Assembly: GCA_947259475.1 (NCBI GenBank)
Contig: CAMYLW010000171.1
Coordinates: 1 to 7,514 of the forward strand
Length of the DNA stretch: 7,514 nucleotides
Direction: 5' to 3'
From: Thermodesulfobacteriota bacterium
GTDB taxonomy: Bacteria > Desulfobacterota > Syntrophobacteria > BM002
A program made the position numbers and the translations under genes. Below are positions 4,518-7,514 of the stretch, in pieces (position 1 is the stretch's first letter; every line of letters begins with the position of its first letter). The notes beneath the pieces were generated by a model. It was not told the origin of the DNA and ran no database searches. It saw only the letters and a program-made list of their open reading frames with translations.

Positions 4518-5960
4518 TTTGAGCACATATCGAGTACTCCTTCCTTTGCCGACACGTACAACAACATCCAAATCCACCATTTGCCTGAGATCGCGACGGG
4601 CATGACGATCAGAGATGTGGTTTATTTGGATGTAATAATCGTTGGTTATATAGCCGTTTTTCTTGATGAAATTTATTGCCTTGACCTGCCGTTGATTGAG
4701 TCCTAAATAGGGCAGCAACTCAGCATCTCCTGCCAGGTCCGAGGTAGTTTGGGTTTGACCCGAGGTTTCTTTGGTGATACCCGGCAGTCGCTGCTGGAAC
4801 AGCTCCTCGGGTAAGTCCTGGGGACGGACATCATCACCGTCGCAGAGGATCACCGCACGTTCGATGACGTTTTCCAGCTCTCGTACGTTCCCTAGCCAAT
4901 CATACTGGCACAGGTACTTGAGTGCTTCATGGCTTACTCTTTTTACTGGAATCCTATTTGCTTCGGCGGCCTTTTCCAAAAAGTGGTGAACCAGAAGTGG
5001 TATATCATCTCTCCGTTCTCTCAGTGGCGGCACTTTAATGTGGACTACTTTCAGACGATAATAGAGGTCCTCTCTAAAACGCCCCAGCTCCACCTCCCGG
5101 TCGAGCTCCCGGTTGGAGGCGGTAACCAGTCGGGCATCCACCTGCAAGGTCTTGGTGCCGCCCACCCGCTCAAATTTCATCTCTTGCAAGACCCTAAGCA
5201 ATTTTACCTGCAAAGCAGAAGACATATCGCCCACTTCATCGAGAAACAGAGTTCCGCCGTGTGCTAACTCAAACCGCCCTTTCCGTTGCGTGACAGCACC
5301 GGTAAATGCTCCCCGCTCATGACCGAAGAGCTCGCTCTCCAGCAACGTTTCCGACAGCGCCGAACAGTTCACCGAAATAAATGGCTTATCGCGCCTAGGA
5401 CTGTTGAAGTGAATTGCTCTGGCAATGAGTTCTTTGCCTGTACCCGACTCTCCAGTTATCAACACTGAGGCTCGAGTTTGGGCCACCTTTTCTATAATCT
5501 CATAGACCTGGCGCATGACTTTACTCTTACCTATAATGTTACCGAACTGGAAGCGCTCCTGCAGTTCCCGGCTGAGCAACCGATTCTCCTGCTTGAGTCG
5601 GTGCATCTCTATGGCTTTTCGAATGGTAAGTATCAGCTCTTCGTTCTTAAAAGGCTTGGTGATGTAATCGAAAGCGCCCCGCTTCATAGCCTCCACAGCC
5701 TTTTCCACTGTGGCGTATGCTGTCATCATAATTACCGGCGGGTCGGGTTGCCGACTCCGTAACTGGGCAAGAAATTCCATCCCATCCGGACCAGGCATTC
5801 TCATGTCGGTTATCACCAGATCCAGGTCATGGCTCATGGTAATTTCGAGCGCCTCAGTGGTGCTGTCAGAGGTAATCACTTCGTATCCGGCATCCACAAG
5901 GAGAGCCTCTAAGACCAGGAGATAATTTTTTTCATCATCAACGATAAGAATGGTTTCCAT
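4515..5960 (-). CDS. NtrC-family sigma-54 activator response regulator with C-terminal winged helix
   Basis: Partner of the histidine kinase encoded 41 bp upstream. Residues 1-120 are a receiver domain with acidic pair D8/D9, phosphoacceptor D52 (VITDMRMPGPDG), T80 and K102 (TKPF). Residues about 139-370 are a sigma-54-interacting AAA+ domain with Walker A GESGTGKE (170-177), the sigma-54 contact loop GAFTGA (217-222), Walker B GTLFLDE (236-242), FREDLYYRL (about 295-303) and WLGNVREL (355-362). The last part (about 420-481) is not the usual Fis helix-turn-helix. It reads LNQRQVKAINFIKKNGYITN, SDRHARRDLRQMV and GKGRSTRYVLK, which resembles the winged helix found at the end of some Fic-type and ATPase regulators. 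A frame extension to a TTG at 5981 exists, but the ATG at 5960 is preferred: it directly precedes ETILIVDDE and has a purine-rich AGAAGAG upstream. All catalytic residues are present. Target genes are not shown by the sequence. Confidence 0.95.
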   Translation of the reverse strand: METILIVDDEKNYLLVLEALLVDAGYEVITSDSTTEALEITMSHDLDLVITDMRMPGPDGMEFLAQLRSRQPDPPVIMMTAYATVEKAVEAMKRGAFDYITKPFKNEELILTIRKAIEMHRLKQENRLLSRELQERFQFGNIIGKSKVMRQVYEIIEKVAQTRASVLITGESGTGKELIARAIHFNSPRRDKPFISVNCSALSETLLESELFGHERGAFTGAVTQRKGRFELAHGGTLFLDEVGDMSSALQVKLLRVLQEMKFERVGGTKTLQVDARLVTASNRELDREVELGRFREDLYYRLKVVHIKVPPLRERRDDIPLLVHHFLEKAAEANRIPVKRVSHEALKYLCQYDWLGNVRELENVIERAVILCDGDDVRPQDLPEELFQQRLPGITKETSGQTQTTSDLAGDAELLPYLGLNQRQVKAINFIKKNGYITNDYYIQINHISDRHARRDLRQMVDLDVVVRVGKGRSTRYVLK

Positions 5961-6001
5961 GATTCTCTTCTGCTGTGCCAATCAATTGAAATATAATGCG
6001 C

Positions 6002-7465
6002 TCAGCTCACAACCTGGTTCGCGGGCAGAGAAATAATAATAGCTGTTCCCTTGTCTTCCACCTGCGCTCGTTCTGTCCTTGGTGGACTTTCAATCTGAAC
6101 TGCACCACCATGGCTTTCAATTATGTTCCGGACTATGGAAAGTCCCAGCCCGGTACCCGTTTCGCGGGTAGTAAAAAAGGGATCAAATATCTTTGCTATC
6201 GTTTCTTTGGAAATTCCAGCACCCGTATCGGAGATGACCACCTCGAGGCTATCCTCCTGGGAGTCTTGGTAACGCGTGACTACCTTAATCGCCCCCCCAT
6301 CATCCAAAGCTTCCATGGCATTTACGAAAATGTTCAAAAAGGCGCGATAGAGCAAGTCGCCATCTGCGTAAACCGGGGTGCCATTCTCGGCAAAACGCTT
6401 TTCAACGGTAATATCTCGCCTTTTGAGTTCAATCTCCAGAAACTCAAGATTTTTCTCCAGCACTTTCTCCACCTGGCACTCTGACAAATGTGGCGTGGTT
6501 GGACGAGCAAAATCCAAAAAATCCGTGACAATTGAGTTCAAACGGGTCGTCTCCTCCATGATGATTTTGCCGAGCTGCTTCTTTGGATCCCCTTCCTCAA
6601 TTTTCTGATGTAGAAGCTGGGCGGTGGAGCCGATGATCCCCAGTGGATTCCTGATCTCATGGCTGACGCCGGCAACCATCTCTCCCAAGGCGGCCAGTCT
6701 CTCGGCCTGATTAAGCTGCTCCTCCAAGCGCCTGCGCTCCTCACTTCTTTTGGCGATGATTCCCTCTGCCCTCTTCACAATTAAACGTAATCCAAAAAAG
6801 AGAAGGCTCATTACCACCAGCTGGCTCAAAATAATGTTATTCTGAAAGCGGGTAATGGCCGCATAGTCCTCGGAAATATCCTGGGTAATCTCGAACACCC
6901 CAAGGATACGGTCCTGCTCTCTTGAGAGGTGTTGCTCCATCCGCAGGGGGATATAGGTTTTGAGCTGCCTCTGCTTTGCCACCCCTCCAAGCTCAAAACC
7001 GAGAAAGCCCCCCCGTGAAACGAGCCGCGATGAAGATTTCCCTTCACGTGCCAAGTTGAAATCTCTGCCGCCAAGCCCGGAAAGCCCCACCAGGGAACGA
7101 TCCGTGCTATAGCTGATCACCCCTTTGAGATTATAGACGTCAACCCTGTCCACCTTGAATCCGTGAATGGTGTTGCGAACCACTTTGTCCATTCGTTCAT
7201 ATTGTTGAGGGCTGCCGAGCATAATCCGACCAAACTTCAGCACCGTCGGCAGGACGAACTGGCTGAAGACCTGATGGTTCAAATTGATGGCAACCAAAAG
7301 GGCATACTGTTCACTCTGTCTGAAGAGTTCGTTCTTGGCCCGCTGTGAGATGAATATGGACAGTATCAGGGTGGGAATGAGAATCACCACAAGGCTGGTC
7401 AGAGTGAAATACTTCACCAACCGAAAGGGTTTGATACTTTCTCTTGCCTCAACCCTCATCCGCAT
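6002..7465 (-). CDS. membrane-bound sensor histidine kinase
   Basis: The kinase senses an extracytoplasmic or membrane signal and phosphorylates the regulator encoded just downstream. Of its 487 residues, about 19-40 form the first membrane helix (LVVILIPTLILSIFIS), about 41-210 a periplasmic sensor domain, and about 211-230 the second membrane helix (LSQLVVMSLLFFGLRLIV). The sensor includes VDRVDVYNLKGVISYSTDRSLVG, reminiscent of single-Cache/PAS-like sensors; that assignment is inference. There is no clear HAMP domain, only a short charged coiled linker (231-256). The phosphorylated histidine is H269 in VSHEIRNPLG. The ATPase domain has the N box (NIFVNAMEAL, about 378-387), G1 DTGAGI (413-418), F box FDPFFTTR (427-434) and G2 GTGLGLS (437-443). 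This is the NtrB/ZraS-type arrangement usual for partners of NtrC regulators. The start is ATG with AAGGG nine bases upstream; a second in-frame ATG two codons later is possible. Confidence 0.95.
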   Translation of the reverse strand: MRMRVEARESIKPFRLVKYFTLTSLVVILIPTLILSIFISQRAKNELFRQSEQYALLVAINLNHQVFSQFVLPTVLKFGRIMLGSPQQYERMDKVVRNTIHGFKVDRVDVYNLKGVISYSTDRSLVGLSGLGGRDFNLAREGKSSSRLVSRGGFLGFELGGVAKQRQLKTYIPLRMEQHLSREQDRILGVFEITQDISEDYAAITRFQNNIILSQLVVMSLLFFGLRLIVKRAEGIIAKRSEERRRLEEQLNQAERLAALGEMVAGVSHEIRNPLGIIGSTAQLLHQKIEEGDPKKQLGKIIMEETTRLNSIVTDFLDFARPTTPHLSECQVEKVLEKNLEFLEIELKRRDITVEKRFAENGTPVYADGDLLYRAFLNIFVNAMEALDDGGAIKVVTRYQDSQEDSLEVVISDTGAGISKETIAKIFDPFFTTRETGTGLGLSIVRNIIESHGGAVQIESPPRTERAQVEDKGTAIIISLPANQVVS

Positions 7466-7491
7466 GAAATATGACCCTTGCTTTTTTCCAC

Positions 7492-7497
7492 ATTATA
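7492..7497 (-). promoter_or_regulatory. -10 box of the kinase-regulator operon
   Basis: A perfect TATAAT on the minus strand, 26 bp before the kinase start codon. With a 17-base spacer the -35 would begin at base 7515, just outside the window, so the promoter cannot be confirmed here. The short leader that follows contains the AAGGG ribosome site at 7479-7475. Confidence 0.55.
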
Positions 7498-7514
7498 CAA
7501 CATTTGATATAACA

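Noticed and set aside
4412..4603. 63-codon minus-strand frame across the 11-bp repeats
   Set aside because: Most of it overlaps the regulator's conserved C-terminus in another frame and the rest is repeat and AT-rich intergenic DNA.
7463..7472. CATGAAATAT at the kinase start, matching 10 bases of the element's end
   Set aside because: The match stops at 10 bases, does not extend into the GGGCTAA end, and overlaps the start codon; chance is sufficient.

Overview
The window reads as a Gram-negative bacterial chromosome, most plausibly a deltaproteobacterial (Desulfobacterota-like) lineage. The grounds are a CIRCE-controlled hrcA-grpE-dnaK operon beside an NtrC-type two-component pair with a membrane kinase. 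That assignment is inference from gene order and protein style. Every well-supported gene lies on the minus strand, so transcription runs from high to low coordinates.

Layout in transcription order. A TATAAT box (7492-7497) precedes a membrane histidine kinase (7465-6002). Next comes its sigma-54-activator response regulator (5960-4515), which ends in an unusual winged helix-turn-helix instead of a Fis domain. The regulator's stop codon sits in a four-copy 11-bp tandem repeat (4474-4517). A rho-independent terminator (4277-4238) closes the operon. A sigma-70-type promoter (4175-4147) and a CIRCE operator (4144-4118) then drive hrcA (4107-3064), grpE (2925-2308) and dnaK (2253-323). No dnaJ follows. 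Six bases past the dnaK stop begins a 253-bp element (316-64) with 23-bp terminal inverted repeats and an interior made of consecutive short hairpins. A nested stem-loop (1-41) lies at the window edge.

The chaperone operon should make the repressor HrcA, the nucleotide exchange factor GrpE and the Hsp70 DnaK. HrcA looks intact, but both chaperone genes carry structural lesions. dnaK is split into two ORFs by a diverged 62-bp tandem duplication that creates an ATGA stop/start overlap. Its downstream half lacks 18 conserved residues of the substrate-binding domain. GrpE lacks about 33 residues, including its usual NYKKR-type region. Both deletions keep the reading frame. This could be a metagenomic mis-assembly, a degenerating second operon, or a truly altered chaperone pair. 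The sequence alone cannot decide.

Other points of interest are the hairpin-rich element, with a diverged copy of its end just upstream of the hrcA promoter, and a 58-codon plus-strand ORF with a perfect Shine-Dalgarno in the hrcA-regulator intergenic region.
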